Shown in pieces: positions 24,282 to 33,161 of a stretch of 49,960 nucleotides of DNA. Source of the stretch: a virus; the IMG/VR virus record IMGVR_UViG_3300013014_000617, positions 1-49,960 of that record. One strand, 5' to 3'. The position numbers were made by a program, and so were the translations under genes. Position 1 is the first letter of the stretch. Each line of letters begins with the position of its first letter. The notes beneath the pieces were generated by a model. The model saw only the letters and a list, made by a program, of their open reading frames with translations, had not been told where the DNA came from and did no database searches.

Positions 24282-25996
24282 TAAGATTTAGCAAAGTTAA
24301 ATGGAAAAATTTCTTATCCACCGGAGCTCAAGGCACAGAAGTAAAATTAGATAAAGCAACTACAACACTTATAGTAGGCGAAAATGGTGCCGGTAAAAGT
24401 ACTATTCTTGATGCTATTTGTTTCTGCCTATTTAATAAACCATTTCGTAGCATCAATAAACCTCAGTTGATGAACAGCATCAATGGTAAAAATTTACTTG
24501 TTGAACTAGAATTTAGTATCGGTCCTAAGAACTATAAAATTGTCAGAGGCATTAAGCCTGGTATTTTTGAGATTTATGTTAATGATGTCTTATTGAATCA
24601 GGATGCCGCATCTAAAGATTATCAGAAATATCTTGAAGACGGTATTCTAAAATTAAACTATAAATCATTTACTCAGATTGTTATCTTAGGTAGTGCTTCT
24701 TTTACCCCCTTTATGCAATTACCATTAGGGCATAGAAGAGAAATTATTGAGGACATTTTAGATATTCAAATCTTTACTGTAATGAATTCTGTACTTAAAG
24801 ATAAAACTACAGAAATAAAAAATCAAATTATAGACATTGATACTCAGATTGAATTGGGTAAAACTAAAGTTAAAATGCAACAGCAGTATATAGCTACGCT
24901 GGAGAATGATAAACAGAAGAAGGTGGAAGATGTACAAAAGCGAATACTTGAAACGACTGCAGAAATATCACAACTTAATGCTAGCGTCAACGCAGAACGG
25001 GAGACGGAAAGTAATCTTAAATCCTCGATTTCAGATGCGAAAGAAAAACGCAACAAACGAACAGAAATGGGATCTTTGCTTAGAAAACTTTCCGAACGGA
25101 TTACTACTCAGGAAACCCAAGTACAGTTTTATCACGACAACGACACATGTCCAACGTGTAGTCAAGCTCTTGATGACGAAGTCAAGAGCGGTGCGATACA
25201 ATCGCACACGCATAAGATCGAGGAGATTGCAACAGCTATTGAATCACTTAACACTCAACTCTCGGACATTGAAACAAGACTTGCAGAAATTGATTCAATC
25301 GAAGAGAAAATATCTGAACATCAAAGCAACATCATTACCTTCAACACCGGCATTATTGCGAACCAAAACTACATTCAAAAGTTACAGGGAGATTTATCAA
25401 CTTCTGCAACCGAGTCCGGAGATATTGAAGCAGAAAAAATTAAACTCAAGACTCTCGCCAAAGAGGTGGTCGCTCATTCGGATCAGAAGAGCAAGGCTTC
25501 GGAAGAAAAGCATTACCTAGATATCGCAAGTGTGTTACTAAGAGATACAGGTATTAAGACAAAGATCATTCGTCAATATTTGCCTGTCATTAATAAATTA
25601 GTAAATAAATATCTGCAAGCAATGGACTTCTTTTGTCACTTTGAATTGGATGAAACATTTAATGAATCAATCAAGTCACGACACCGAGACGAATTCTCAT
25701 ACGCCTCATTTAGCGAGGGCGAGAAACAACGCATAGACTTAGCTTTATTATTCACATGGAGAACCATAGCAAAAATGAAGAATTGTGCTAGCACAAACCT
25801 TTTGTTACTTGATGAGGTTTTTGACTCTTCTCTGGATGCTAACGGCACAGACTATGTTATGAACCTAATAAATACTTTAGGAGAAGAAACTAATGTTTTC
25901 GTTATTAGTCACAAGGGAGACCTTCTGTTTGATAAATTTAGAAGTGTTATAAAATTTGAGAAGTATCAGAACTTTTCTAGAATACAAGGAATATAA
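24278..25996 (+). CDS. gp46: Recombination ATPase subunit gp46 (Rad50-like)
   Basis: gp46 is the SMC-like ATPase partner of gp47. The 572 residues (T4: 560) begin with an ABC half containing Walker A GENGAGKST, then a coiled coil of about 300 residues interrupted by the zinc hook CPTC. It closes with the signature FSEGEKQRIDLAL and Walker B LLLLDEVFD plus SHKGD. The central coiled coil (24900-25500) also leaves a second frame open for about 200 codons, which I take as a composition effect. The next gene begins 1 base after its stop. Confidence 0.96.
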   Translation: MIRFSKVKWKNFLSTGAQGTEVKLDKATTTLIVGENGAGKSTILDAICFCLFNKPFRSINKPQLMNSINGKNLLVELEFSIGPKNYKIVRGIKPGIFEIYVNDVLLNQDAASKDYQKYLEDGILKLNYKSFTQIVILGSASFTPFMQLPLGHRREIIEDILDIQIFTVMNSVLKDKTTEIKNQIIDIDTQIELGKTKVKMQQQYIATLENDKQKKVEDVQKRILETTAEISQLNASVNAERETESNLKSSISDAKEKRNKRTEMGSLLRKLSERITTQETQVQFYHDNDTCPTCSQALDDEVKSGAIQSHTHKIEEIATAIESLNTQLSDIETRLAEIDSIEEKISEHQSNIITFNTGIIANQNYIQKLQGDLSTSATESGDIEAEKIKLKTLAKEVVAHSDQKSKASEEKHYLDIASVLLRDTGIKTKIIRQYLPVINKLVNKYLQAMDFFCHFELDETFNESIKSRHRDEFSYASFSEGEKQRIDLALLFTWRTIAKMKNCASTNLLLLDEVFDSSLDANGTDYVMNLINTLGEETNVFVISHKGDLLFDKFRSVIKFEKYQNFSRIQGI

Positions 25997-25997
25997 A

Positions 25998-26591
25998 ATG
26001 GCAAATGAATGGCAATTACAAACACACCAAATTAACGCATACTGCTACTATCAAAATATCTTTGATGAGGACATGATTAAAAGTATTGTGGAACTGGGTG
26101 ACTCTTTAGAAATGGGTGACGCCCAAGTAGGTGGTACATTTGATAAAGCGGGCGGAGCAAATCCTGAAATACGAAAGACAAAGATTTCGTGGATTCCTAC
26201 TACTGCAGAAAATGCTTGGTTGTTTAGAAAATTAACAGACGTAGTATTAGCAGCAAACACACAATGGTTTGGCTTTGATCTTAACCATATAGAAAATTTA
26301 CAATTCTCAGTATATAATGAAGGCGACTTCTATGATGCTCACGTTGACCATCACTTTCAAGGTGCAGGACAATTTCCTAGAAAGTTAAGCTTCACTATGC
26401 AATTAACTGACCCAGAAGAATATGAGGGTGGGCAGACATATTTAATTACATCACAGGAACCTTTTCCTATTGCTAAAGAAAAAGGTGCAATTACATTCTT
26501 CCCCTCATACACATTACACGAAGTTAAGCCAGTCACTAAAGGAACAAGAAAAGCTTTAGTGGGCTGGATTCACGGACCTAGATGGAAATAA
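25998..26591 (+). CDS. 2OG-Fe(II) oxygenase (prolyl-hydroxylase-like)
   Basis: This is a 197-residue iron- and 2-oxoglutarate-dependent dioxygenase. The iron ligands H-x-D are in YDAHVDHHF, followed by RKLSFTMQLTDPEEYEGGQT, and the distal His and the 2OG-binding Lys/Arg are in FFPSYTLHEVKPVTKGTRKA. The arrangement is that of PKHD-type/prolyl-4-hydroxylase-like enzymes that are common in marine T4-likes. Substrates there are unproven; protein hydroxylation, DNA base oxidation or nucleotide change are options. The start at 25998 was chosen over upstream codons that overlap gp46. Confidence 0.9.
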   Translation: MANEWQLQTHQINAYCYYQNIFDEDMIKSIVELGDSLEMGDAQVGGTFDKAGGANPEIRKTKISWIPTTAENAWLFRKLTDVVLAANTQWFGFDLNHIENLQFSVYNEGDFYDAHVDHHFQGAGQFPRKLSFTMQLTDPEEYEGGQTYLITSQEPFPIAKEKGAITFFPSYTLHEVKPVTKGTRKALVGWIHGPRWK

Positions 26592-26592
26592 A

Positions 26593-26868
26593 ATGGCAAC
26601 CAAAATACCCTTAGAGTATTTAGACTTAAGTAATGATTTTGGATTTACCGCAGTACACGAAAATGATGTGCTGGATCCATTCATTACCGAAGTTAAGTCT
26701 GGTGCAGATGCAGAAATAAAGCAAAAATTGGCTTCGGTTGAAAAAATGATTTTGCCTCTTTTGGTTAATTTGATGAAGAATCCTGAGAAGGATTACATAC
26801 ATTGGCCTAACAGAGTGCCCCTAATAGAGAAACAAATAGAAAAGATTCTGGCGATCACCCGTAGTTAA
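26593..26868 (+). CDS. Conserved small unknown protein
   Basis: This is a 91-residue protein following the oxygenase by one base. It has an N-terminal PLEYLDLSNDFGFTAVHEND and a helical C terminus with LPLLVNLMKNPEKDYIHWPN, then a Glu-x-Gln-Ile-x-Lys helix. I recall similar short proteins near gp46 in marine T4-likes, without a function. It is the last gene before the sigma70-type promoter of the CobT-like gene. Confidence 0.72.
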   Translation: MATKIPLEYLDLSNDFGFTAVHENDVLDPFITEVKSGADAEIKQKLASVEKMILPLLVNLMKNPEKDYIHWPNRVPLIEKQIEKILAITRS

Positions 26869-26883
26869 TGGCTTACTGGGGGC

Positions 26884-26912
26884 TTGACTTCTGTCCTGAA
26901 AGGTGTTATAAT
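26884..26912 (+). promoter_or_regulatory. Sigma70-type promoter for the CobT-like gene
   Basis: TTGACT (one mismatch) at 26884-26889 and a perfect TATAAT at 26907-26912 are spaced by 17 bases in the only gap of this region. The sequence AAAGGTGTTATAAT is shared with the promoter at 29140. A GGAGAAG ribosome site lies just before the ATG at 26936. Confidence 0.85.
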
Positions 26913-26935
26913 AATAAAAACCGAAGGAGAAGTGT

Positions 26936-29143
26936 ATGCTAGCGCAGTCAAAATCTATACTCGCAAAATTACTTGCAACTGAAAACATTACAGTCGAACA
27001 TCGCAAAACTGTAACTGCTTACTTTGATACTAAGAACAGAATCATGGTTCTTCCTATGTGGAAAGAAATGTCTCCTGAACTATATGACCTTCTGCTAGGT
27101 CACGAAACAGGCCACGCCTTATATACACCAAACGAAGGCTGGCACAACAATCTAAAAGACAAAACAAAACCCGGATTCAAGACATATTTGAATGTCGTTG
27201 AAGATGTTCGCATCGAAAAGAAGATCCAAGAAAAGTTTCCTGGTCTGAAGACTAGCTTTAAAAAGGGCTACTCAGATTTAATGGAAAAAGATTTCTTTGG
27301 TCTTTATGCCGAAGATTTAGTTATTGCAGATCTTGCTTTAATTGATCGAATCAATCTTCACTATAAGGTCGGGTCATATCTTAACATTCAATTTTCAAAA
27401 GAAGAGCAATATTATATTAATTTGCTTGACAATATGAAGACATGGGAAGATGTTGAAGATGTCGCTAATGAGCTGTATGCAAATGGTAAAAAAGAATTGC
27501 GTGAAATGCTTAAAAAGATGTTTCCTGATCTAGAAAGCGATATCAATGTAGAAATGGATGACGACATTGAATATGATTTTGAGGAAACAGACGAAGAAGG
27601 TGACGGCGATAAAAGAAAACGTCATCGGGGTTGGGGTGGTTCAAACTCTGAGTTTGATGACGAAGATCCAGAATCAGTAACAGATCGTTACTTTAGACAG
27701 CGTGAGAGATCTTTGGTAGATGATAGTATGAAACCTTTCTCCTATGCAAATTGTCCTACAGCTAATCTAAGACATATTATTGTTCCATACAAGAACATTA
27801 AGCCGCACTATAATGATTTCAAGATATCATATGAGATAGATGAAGAGCAGGGACTCAAGTTAATTGAGGAAGGTAAAAATAAAGCGTTTACTCGTTTCAA
27901 TGAAACAAATAAGAAATACATATCTTATTTGATCAAAGAGTTTGAAATGCGTCGTAATGCTAGACAGTATGCCCGTGCATCTGTCTCGAAAACTGGCGAA
28001 CTAGATTTGAAGAAAGTCCACCAGTATAGAACAAATGATGACTTATTTAAGCGCATTGCAGTTGTACCAAAAGGTAAATCACATGGCTTAGTTATGTTCA
28101 TAGATTATTCTGGATCTATGATTGAAAACATTAAAGCAACGATTGAGCAGACTCTTATTCTCGCAACATTCTGTAGAAAGGTAAGTATTCCTTTCCGAGT
28201 ATATGCATTCACAGATTCGAATGATACACCAGATAAAATTAGTCAAGAATTGGGATACGATTTAGATACTTACGTAACAGATAGAATACTAAACCCTAAT
28301 AACTATCGCAAGTTCTCAACTAATATGGGTGAGCTTGATCTTGACTGCTCATGCTTTAGATTGCGCGAATATTTATCTAACGAAATGTCTAGTATAGAAT
28401 TTAAAGAAGCATCCAAGTACTGGTTGCTTGTAGGTGAACTATATAATCGTCGACACGGTTCTTGGAGAAATCGTAATCAGCAAAACATTGATATTAGTAC
28501 AGAAATTAAAAATTCGGATTTTGAAGACTTAGGCGGTACCCCATTGAATGAAGCAGTAGTTGCAAGTATGGAGATTGTCAAAGAGTTCAGAAAGAAGTAT
28601 CGCCTAGACATTGTGAATACAGTATTCTTAACAGATGGTGATGCGAACGAAAATAATAGAATTATACACGAACCAGGCCAGAGAGGTTATTTACCTAATA
28701 CCAGATACGGTGATAGTAATATTATTATTCGGGATACTAAGACAATGAATGAGGGTAGAGCAAGACCAAAATCAGATTTGACTATCGCACTACTCGAATT
28801 GTTGAAAGCTAACACTGGAGTTAATGTAATTGGATTTTATATTAGTTCAGGCAATTTCAAAAGACAAATCATGTCGAGAATCGAAAGATCAGGTACCAAT
28901 ATGCCAGACTTTGATGAGAAGCTTAGAAAGGCTAAAAAGCAAAAATTCTTTATGATAAACGGAGCCGGATATGATGACTACTACATTATTCCCGGTGGCG
29001 GGGAATTGGATGCAAAAGATGATGAAATGCAAGTAGAAGAAAATGCTACAAAGAGTCAACTTAAGTCAGCATTTATGATGATGCAAAAGAGTAAAGGAAT
29101 CAACAGGGTTCTTTTGAGTAGATTTGTGGAAAAAATTGCTTGA
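26936..29143 (+). CDS. CobT-like protein with metallopeptidase motif and VWA domain
   Basis: This is a 735-residue protein with two visible parts. The N-terminal region has HETGHALYTPNEGWHNN, an HExxH zinc-peptidase motif, and VVEDVRIEKKIQEKFPG, as in CobT-type and phage peptidase proteins. An acidic linker (about residues 200-260) is followed by a von Willebrand A domain with the MIDAS motif FIDYSGSM and a later FLTDGDAN. It pairs with the MoxR/CobS-like ATPase gene downstream. In bacteria CobS/CobT insert cobalt in cobalamin synthesis; such pairs in phages have no proven role and may act as a general AAA+/VWA remodelling system. Confidence 0.88.
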   Translation: MLAQSKSILAKLLATENITVEHRKTVTAYFDTKNRIMVLPMWKEMSPELYDLLLGHETGHALYTPNEGWHNNLKDKTKPGFKTYLNVVEDVRIEKKIQEKFPGLKTSFKKGYSDLMEKDFFGLYAEDLVIADLALIDRINLHYKVGSYLNIQFSKEEQYYINLLDNMKTWEDVEDVANELYANGKKELREMLKKMFPDLESDINVEMDDDIEYDFEETDEEGDGDKRKRHRGWGGSNSEFDDEDPESVTDRYFRQRERSLVDDSMKPFSYANCPTANLRHIIVPYKNIKPHYNDFKISYEIDEEQGLKLIEEGKNKAFTRFNETNKKYISYLIKEFEMRRNARQYARASVSKTGELDLKKVHQYRTNDDLFKRIAVVPKGKSHGLVMFIDYSGSMIENIKATIEQTLILATFCRKVSIPFRVYAFTDSNDTPDKISQELGYDLDTYVTDRILNPNNYRKFSTNMGELDLDCSCFRLREYLSNEMSSIEFKEASKYWLLVGELYNRRHGSWRNRNQQNIDISTEIKNSDFEDLGGTPLNEAVVASMEIVKEFRKKYRLDIVNTVFLTDGDANENNRIIHEPGQRGYLPNTRYGDSNIIIRDTKTMNEGRARPKSDLTIALLELLKANTGVNVIGFYISSGNFKRQIMSRIERSGTNMPDFDEKLRKAKKQKFFMINGAGYDDYYIIPGGGELDAKDDEMQVEENATKSQLKSAFMMMQKSKGINRVLLSRFVEKIA

Positions 29144-29168
29144 CACGAATCGAAAAAGGTGTTATAAT
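29140..29168 (+). promoter_or_regulatory. Sigma70-type promoter for the CobS-like gene
   Basis: A perfect TTGACA (29140-29145) and perfect TATAAT (29163-29168) are spaced by 17 bases; the -35 box overlaps the stop of the upstream gene. The extended AAAGGTGTTATAAT matches the promoter before the CobT-like gene, so the two partner genes share promoter design. Confidence 0.9.
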
Positions 29169-29198
29169 TAATTATGAACAACGAACAGGAATTATATT

Positions 29199-30362
29199 AT
29201 GTCTAAATCTCATTTCTCGAACGAAGCCCGTCAAGAGTTAGTTGTCAAACTAATTGCTAAACATGGATCAAGTGTAACTAAAGAACAAATCGTTTCTTAT
29301 TGCATTGAACACGGCTTACCTAATCCTCACTTTCTTGTCTCACGCCGGGACATTAAAAATGGAAAAATGTATATGCTAAATTTATATGACTCAACTAATG
29401 AGGTAGTAACTGTGGATGAAGAAGAAATGGCTCCTGCGCTACAAGCACAAGTACTTCCTTTTAGACAAAAGCGAATGACTACAGAAATTGATAGTGTAGT
29501 TCCTGATAAAGATGAAACTTATGTTCCATTTGGATTCTTCAAGCAATTGGAAATGATTCTAAAATCTAAAACATTCTACCCTGTTTTTATTACTGGTCTT
29601 TCAGGTAATGGCAAGACTACTATGGTAGAACAAGTTGCTGCTAAGTTAAAACGAGATTGTATTCGTGTTAACATTTCTGTAGAAACAGATGAAGAAGATT
29701 TGATTGGTGGTAATACATTGCAAGATGGCAATGTAATTTATCGTGAAGGTCCTGTTCTAACGGCAATGCGCCGAGGCGCTATTCTTTTGATTGACGAAAT
29801 TGATCGTGGATCTAATAAATTGATGTGCCTACAAAGTGTGTTAGAAGGTAAAGCATACTTTAATAAAAAGACAGGCGAAGTTATTCGTCCAGCGCAAGGC
29901 TTTAATATTATTGCTACAGCAAATACCAAAGGTCGGGGCACAGAAGATGGTCGCTTTATTGCAGCTCAAATTTTGGATGAGGCATTTCTTGAGCGTTTTC
30001 CCATTACTGTTGAACAAGAATATCCCAGCACTACTGTTGAGAAAAAGATTGTCAACAATAAAATGGAATTCTATGGTCGTGTAGATGTAGAGTTTGCTGA
30101 TAAGTTAATTAATTGGGCAGATATTATTCGCAAGACTTTCAAAGAAGGCGGTGTAGATGAGATTATCAGTACACGTCGTTTGGTTAATATTGTTCAGGCA
30201 TATTCAATCTTTGAAGATCGAGTTGAGGCAATTAATTATTGTATTAATCGATTTGATGATGACACAAAGACAGCATTTATGGATCTTTGGAATAAGATGA
30301 ATGCGCCAGTATCAGAAGTTCTAACTCCTGCACCGACATTAGATGACGAAGTTCCATTCTAA
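29199..30362 (+). CDS. cobS: CobS/MoxR-like AAA+ ATPase
   Basis: This is a 387-residue AAA+ ATPase. A small N-terminal region (about 100 residues) precedes the Walker A GLSGNGKTTM, Walker B LLIDEIDRGS, and a sensor/arginine region STRRLVNIVQAYSIF. The insert NIIATANTKGRGTEDGRFI is typical of CobS in cyanophages, where the gene is labelled porphyrin biosynthesis. It forms a natural pair with the preceding VWA protein. In the absence of other cobalamin genes in this window, a chaperone-like role is at least as likely. A hairpin follows the gene. Confidence 0.93.
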   Translation: MSKSHFSNEARQELVVKLIAKHGSSVTKEQIVSYCIEHGLPNPHFLVSRRDIKNGKMYMLNLYDSTNEVVTVDEEEMAPALQAQVLPFRQKRMTTEIDSVVPDKDETYVPFGFFKQLEMILKSKTFYPVFITGLSGNGKTTMVEQVAAKLKRDCIRVNISVETDEEDLIGGNTLQDGNVIYREGPVLTAMRRGAILLIDEIDRGSNKLMCLQSVLEGKAYFNKKTGEVIRPAQGFNIIATANTKGRGTEDGRFIAAQILDEAFLERFPITVEQEYPSTTVEKKIVNNKMEFYGRVDVEFADKLINWADIIRKTFKEGGVDEIISTRRLVNIVQAYSIFEDRVEAINYCINRFDDDTKTAFMDLWNKMNAPVSEVLTPAPTLDDEVPF

Positions 30363-30382
30363 TTAAATTTTAATTCACAAAA

Positions 30383-30400
30383 AGGGCACCTTGGTGCCCT
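30383..30400 (+). terminator. Probable terminator after the CobS-like gene
   Basis: AGGGCACCTTGGTGCCCT forms a compact GC-rich hairpin 20 bases after the stop codon. The downstream T content is modest (only a short TTTAT), so it is a moderately convincing rho-independent terminator, supported by its place between two transcription units. Confidence 0.7.
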
Positions 30401-30417
30401 ACACCTATCTTTATCTA

Positions 30418-30425
30418 TATAAATA
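30418..30425 (+). promoter_or_regulatory. T4-type late promoter for the sugar gene cluster
   Basis: An exact TATAAATA box lies 28 bases upstream of the first sugar gene, after the hairpin. No other exact box was found up to 49960, so most of the cluster may depend on this late promoter. Confidence 0.82.
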
Positions 30426-30453
30426 TTTTTATAAATTATTTTAAGGCTATACT

Positions 30454-31470
30454 ATGGAACAACAAAAAGTTGCTTTGATTACAGGCATAACCGGGCAAGA
30501 CGGTTCCTATCTTGCAGAATTATTATTATCTAAAGGCTACGAAGTACACGGTATCATTCGTCGTAGCTCTTCTATGAACACAGGTCGCATTGACCACATC
30601 TACAACAATCCAAATTTACAACTTCACTATGGTGACGTAACAGATTCTTTGTCTATTATGAATGTCCTGAAGAAACATAATCCTTCCGAAATTTATAATC
30701 TAGCAGCACAAAGTCACGTTAAGGTTTCATTCGAAACCCCCGAGTATACAGCAACAGTTGACGCATTAGGTACACTTAAAATTTTAGAATCAGTTAGAAT
30801 CCTAAATATGGATAAGACTTGTAAAATATATCAAGCATCTACTTCAGAAATGTTTGGCTTGGTGCAAGAAACTCCGCAAAAAGAAACAACTCCTTTTTAT
30901 CCAAGATCGCCGTATGGCGTAGCAAAATTATATGCATACTGGATTACTAAAAATTATCGTGAATCGTATGATATGTTCTGTTGTTCTGGAATTTTATTTA
31001 ATCACGAATCCCCCCGTCGCGGATTTAATTTTGTTACGAAGAAGATTGTAGATGGATTAGAAGCAATTAGCGCCGGTCGCCAAGAGTGTTTGTATATGGG
31101 TAATCTTAATGCAAAACGAGATTGGGGACACGCTAAAGATTATGTTAAAGCAATGTGGTTAATGTTACAACAAGATAAGCCAGAAGATTTTGTTATTGCT
31201 ACAGGCGAACAGTATTCGGTTAAAGATTTTATTGCCAAATGCGCCCCATACTTTTATTTACATATTAAATGGGAAGGCAAAGGATTGGATGAGGTTGGTA
31301 TTAATGTTAATACCGGTAAAGTCATAGTTAGAGTTGATCCAAAATATTTTAGACCAGCTGAAGTTGAGACTTTACTTGGAGACCCCTCAAAAGCTAAAAG
31401 TGTTTTAGGTTGGTCGCCTGAATATACTTTTGATGCTCTTGTAGAGGATATGTGTATAAATTTTAGTTGA
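30454..31470 (+). CDS. gmd: GDP-mannose 4,6-dehydratase
   Basis: Gmd turns GDP-mannose into GDP-4-keto-6-deoxymannose, the precursor of GDP-fucose. The 338 residues show the NADP motif [45 protein letters not shown], catalytic STSEMFG and [10 protein letters not shown] (Y-x3-K), and [16 protein letters not shown], all characteristic of Gmd. It is followed by GDP-fucose synthase after 6 bases and opens the late-transcribed sugar cluster. Confidence 0.96.
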   Translation: MEQQKVALITGITGQDGSYLAELLLSKGYEVHGIIRRSSSMNTGRIDHIYNNPNLQLHYGDVTDSLSIMNVLKKHNPSEIYNLAAQSHVKVSFETPEYTATVDALGTLKILESVRILNMDKTCKIYQASTSEMFGLVQETPQKETTPFYPRSPYGVAKLYAYWITKNYRESYDMFCCSGILFNHESPRRGFNFVTKKIVDGLEAISAGRQECLYMGNLNAKRDWGHAKDYVKAMWLMLQQDKPEDFVIATGEQYSVKDFIAKCAPYFYLHIKWEGKGLDEVGINVNTGKVIVRVDPKYFRPAEVETLLGDPSKAKSVLGWSPEYTFDALVEDMCINFS

Positions 31471-31476
31471 GGTTTT

Positions 31477-32412
31477 ATGGAAAAAAATAGTAGAATATTT
31501 GTTGCGGGTCATAGAGGATTAGTTGGATCTGCGATTGTTAGAAAATTACAAGAAGAAGGTTATACTAATCTAATTCTTAAAACAAAATCCGAATTAGATT
31601 TAAGAAATCAACTTGCGGTTAACGTATTTTTCTCTGTGCATCAACCAGAATATGTATTTTTAAGTGCTGCTAAAGTCGGCGGCATTAATTGGAATTGGAC
31701 ACATCCTGGTGAATTTATTTACGATAATTTGATTATCCAAAGCAATGTTATAGATGCTGCTTATAGAAACAGCGCTAAGAAATTATTATTCTTAGGTTCC
31801 GCTTGCATCTATCCAAAGATTACCCCTCAACCTATTAAGGAAGAATATCTTCTTACTGCTCCACTTGAGCCAACGAATGAGGGGTATGCATTAGCAAAAA
31901 TTACTGGTCTACGTATGTGCGAATACTATAGACGCCAGTATGGGTTTAACGCTATTAGTTGTATGCCTGCAAATTTATATGGCATTAATGATAACTTCAT
32001 TCCCGAGCATGGTCATGTTATTCCTGGTATTATTACTAAGATGCACAATGCTATGAAGAATGGAGAGGATAGTATTGAGTGTTGGGGTGACGGAACACCT
32101 ACAAGAGAATTTCTATATGTAGATGATCTTGCCGATGCTTGTTATTGGTTAATGGAAAATTACAATGAGAAAGAATTTGTTAATGTTGGAAGTGACGAAG
32201 AATTAACAATCAAAGAACTTGTAGAAAAATTAACTAAAGAGTTTGGCTTTACAGGTAAAGTTAATTGGAATACAGACAAACCAAACGGTACTCCGAGACG
32301 TAAATTAGATAATACAAAATTAAAAGAGTTAGGTTGGAAATCTAAAACAAGTTTTGACGACGGGTTAAAACTTACTATTGATTGGTATAAAAAAGATAGA
32401 GGTATGGTATGA
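31477..32412 (+). CDS. fcl: GDP-L-fucose synthase
   Basis: This is the epimerase-reductase that finishes GDP-L-fucose from the Gmd product. The 311 residues contain FVAGHRGLVGSAIVRKL, AAKVGGI, FLGSACIYPK (Ser/Cys pair at the active site), GYALAKITGLRMCEYY (Y-x3-K) and MPANLYGINDNF, typical of the Fcl/WcaG family. A GAGG ribosome site precedes the ATG, and the stop overlaps the next ATG. With gmd and the downstream fucosyltransferase it forms a full fucose cassette. Confidence 0.96.
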   Translation: MEKNSRIFVAGHRGLVGSAIVRKLQEEGYTNLILKTKSELDLRNQLAVNVFFSVHQPEYVFLSAAKVGGINWNWTHPGEFIYDNLIIQSNVIDAAYRNSAKKLLFLGSACIYPKITPQPIKEEYLLTAPLEPTNEGYALAKITGLRMCEYYRRQYGFNAISCMPANLYGINDNFIPEHGHVIPGIITKMHNAMKNGEDSIECWGDGTPTREFLYVDDLADACYWLMENYNEKEFVNVGSDEELTIKELVEKLTKEFGFTGKVNWNTDKPNGTPRRKLDNTKLKELGWKSKTSFDDGLKLTIDWYKKDRGMV

Positions 32413-33161
32413 CATTAGGTAATTTTATGGTGATGGATTCTGCATATGGTAAATTTATTTTACCTAGAAATTGCACACCCGGTCATCCTACCCCTAATCC
32501 TGCATCAGTAATGTTGATGACGGGTAAAACGCATATAGAACAAGAACTGCAAAATATATTTGCAATCGTAAATACACTACCTGAAAATGCTATCATTGTA
32601 GATGGTGGAGCTAATATGGGCTTCTTTACTGTTCCTGTTGCACAGATGGTTAAGGAGAAGAATAGTAAAGTTATTTCTTTTGAACCGCAAAAACAATTAT
32701 TCTATGCATTAGGCGGAACAATTGCTTTAAATGAATTGCCTAATGTGTTTTTATATAATTTAGGTATTGGAAGTGAACAAACAACGGCTGAAGTATCTCC
32801 TGTAGATTATAGTTTAAATACTGACTATGGTATGGTTACTATTAAAGCTACGGACTCTGCAGGATCATTAGATTACAGTTCTGTTGATGTTATTCCATTG
32901 GACTATATGGAATTGCCCGGATTAGATTTTATTAAATTAGATATTGAAGGTTTTGAGTGTGAAGCATTACGTGGTGCTATTAATACTATAGAAAAATATA
33001 GACCATGGATTTGGATTGAGTATAATATGGCAGGCGAGGATAACATTAAAAAGGAATTAGCTAGCCTAGAAAATTATGAATATCATATTGTGGATTGGCA
33101 AAATATGCTCTGTGCACCTTCAGAAAAAATTAAAGCATCTGGTATTTTAAGTAAAAGATGA
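32409..33161 (+). CDS. FkbM-family methyltransferase
   Basis: This is a 250-residue SAM-dependent methyltransferase of the FkbM type, which O-methylates sugars in bacterial polysaccharides. The SAM-binding loop is IIVDGGANMGFFTVPVAQ, followed by VISFEPQKQLFYALGG and the family motif DFIKLDIEGFECEALRGA. It overlaps both neighbours by ATGA. It may methylate fucose or another residue of the glycan built here. Two further FkbM-type genes lie at 43951 and 46575. Confidence 0.87.
   Translation: MTLGNFMVMDSAYGKFILPRNCTPGHPTPNPASVMLMTGKTHIEQELQNIFAIVNTLPENAIIVDGGANMGFFTVPVAQMVKEKNSKVISFEPQKQLFYALGGTIALNELPNVFLYNLGIGSEQTTAEVSPVDYSLNTDYGMVTIKATDSAGSLDYSSVDVIPLDYMELPGLDFIKLDIEGFECEALRGAINTIEKYRPWIWIEYNMAGEDNIKKELASLENYEYHIVDWQNMLCAPSEKIKASGILSKR

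Noticed and set aside
24906-25520. A 204-codon open frame overlapping the coiled-coil part of gp46
   Set aside because: It is Arg/Lys-rich with no family pattern, lies entirely inside gp46 in another frame and has no ribosome site; it follows from the Glu/Lys/Gln-biased coiled coil.
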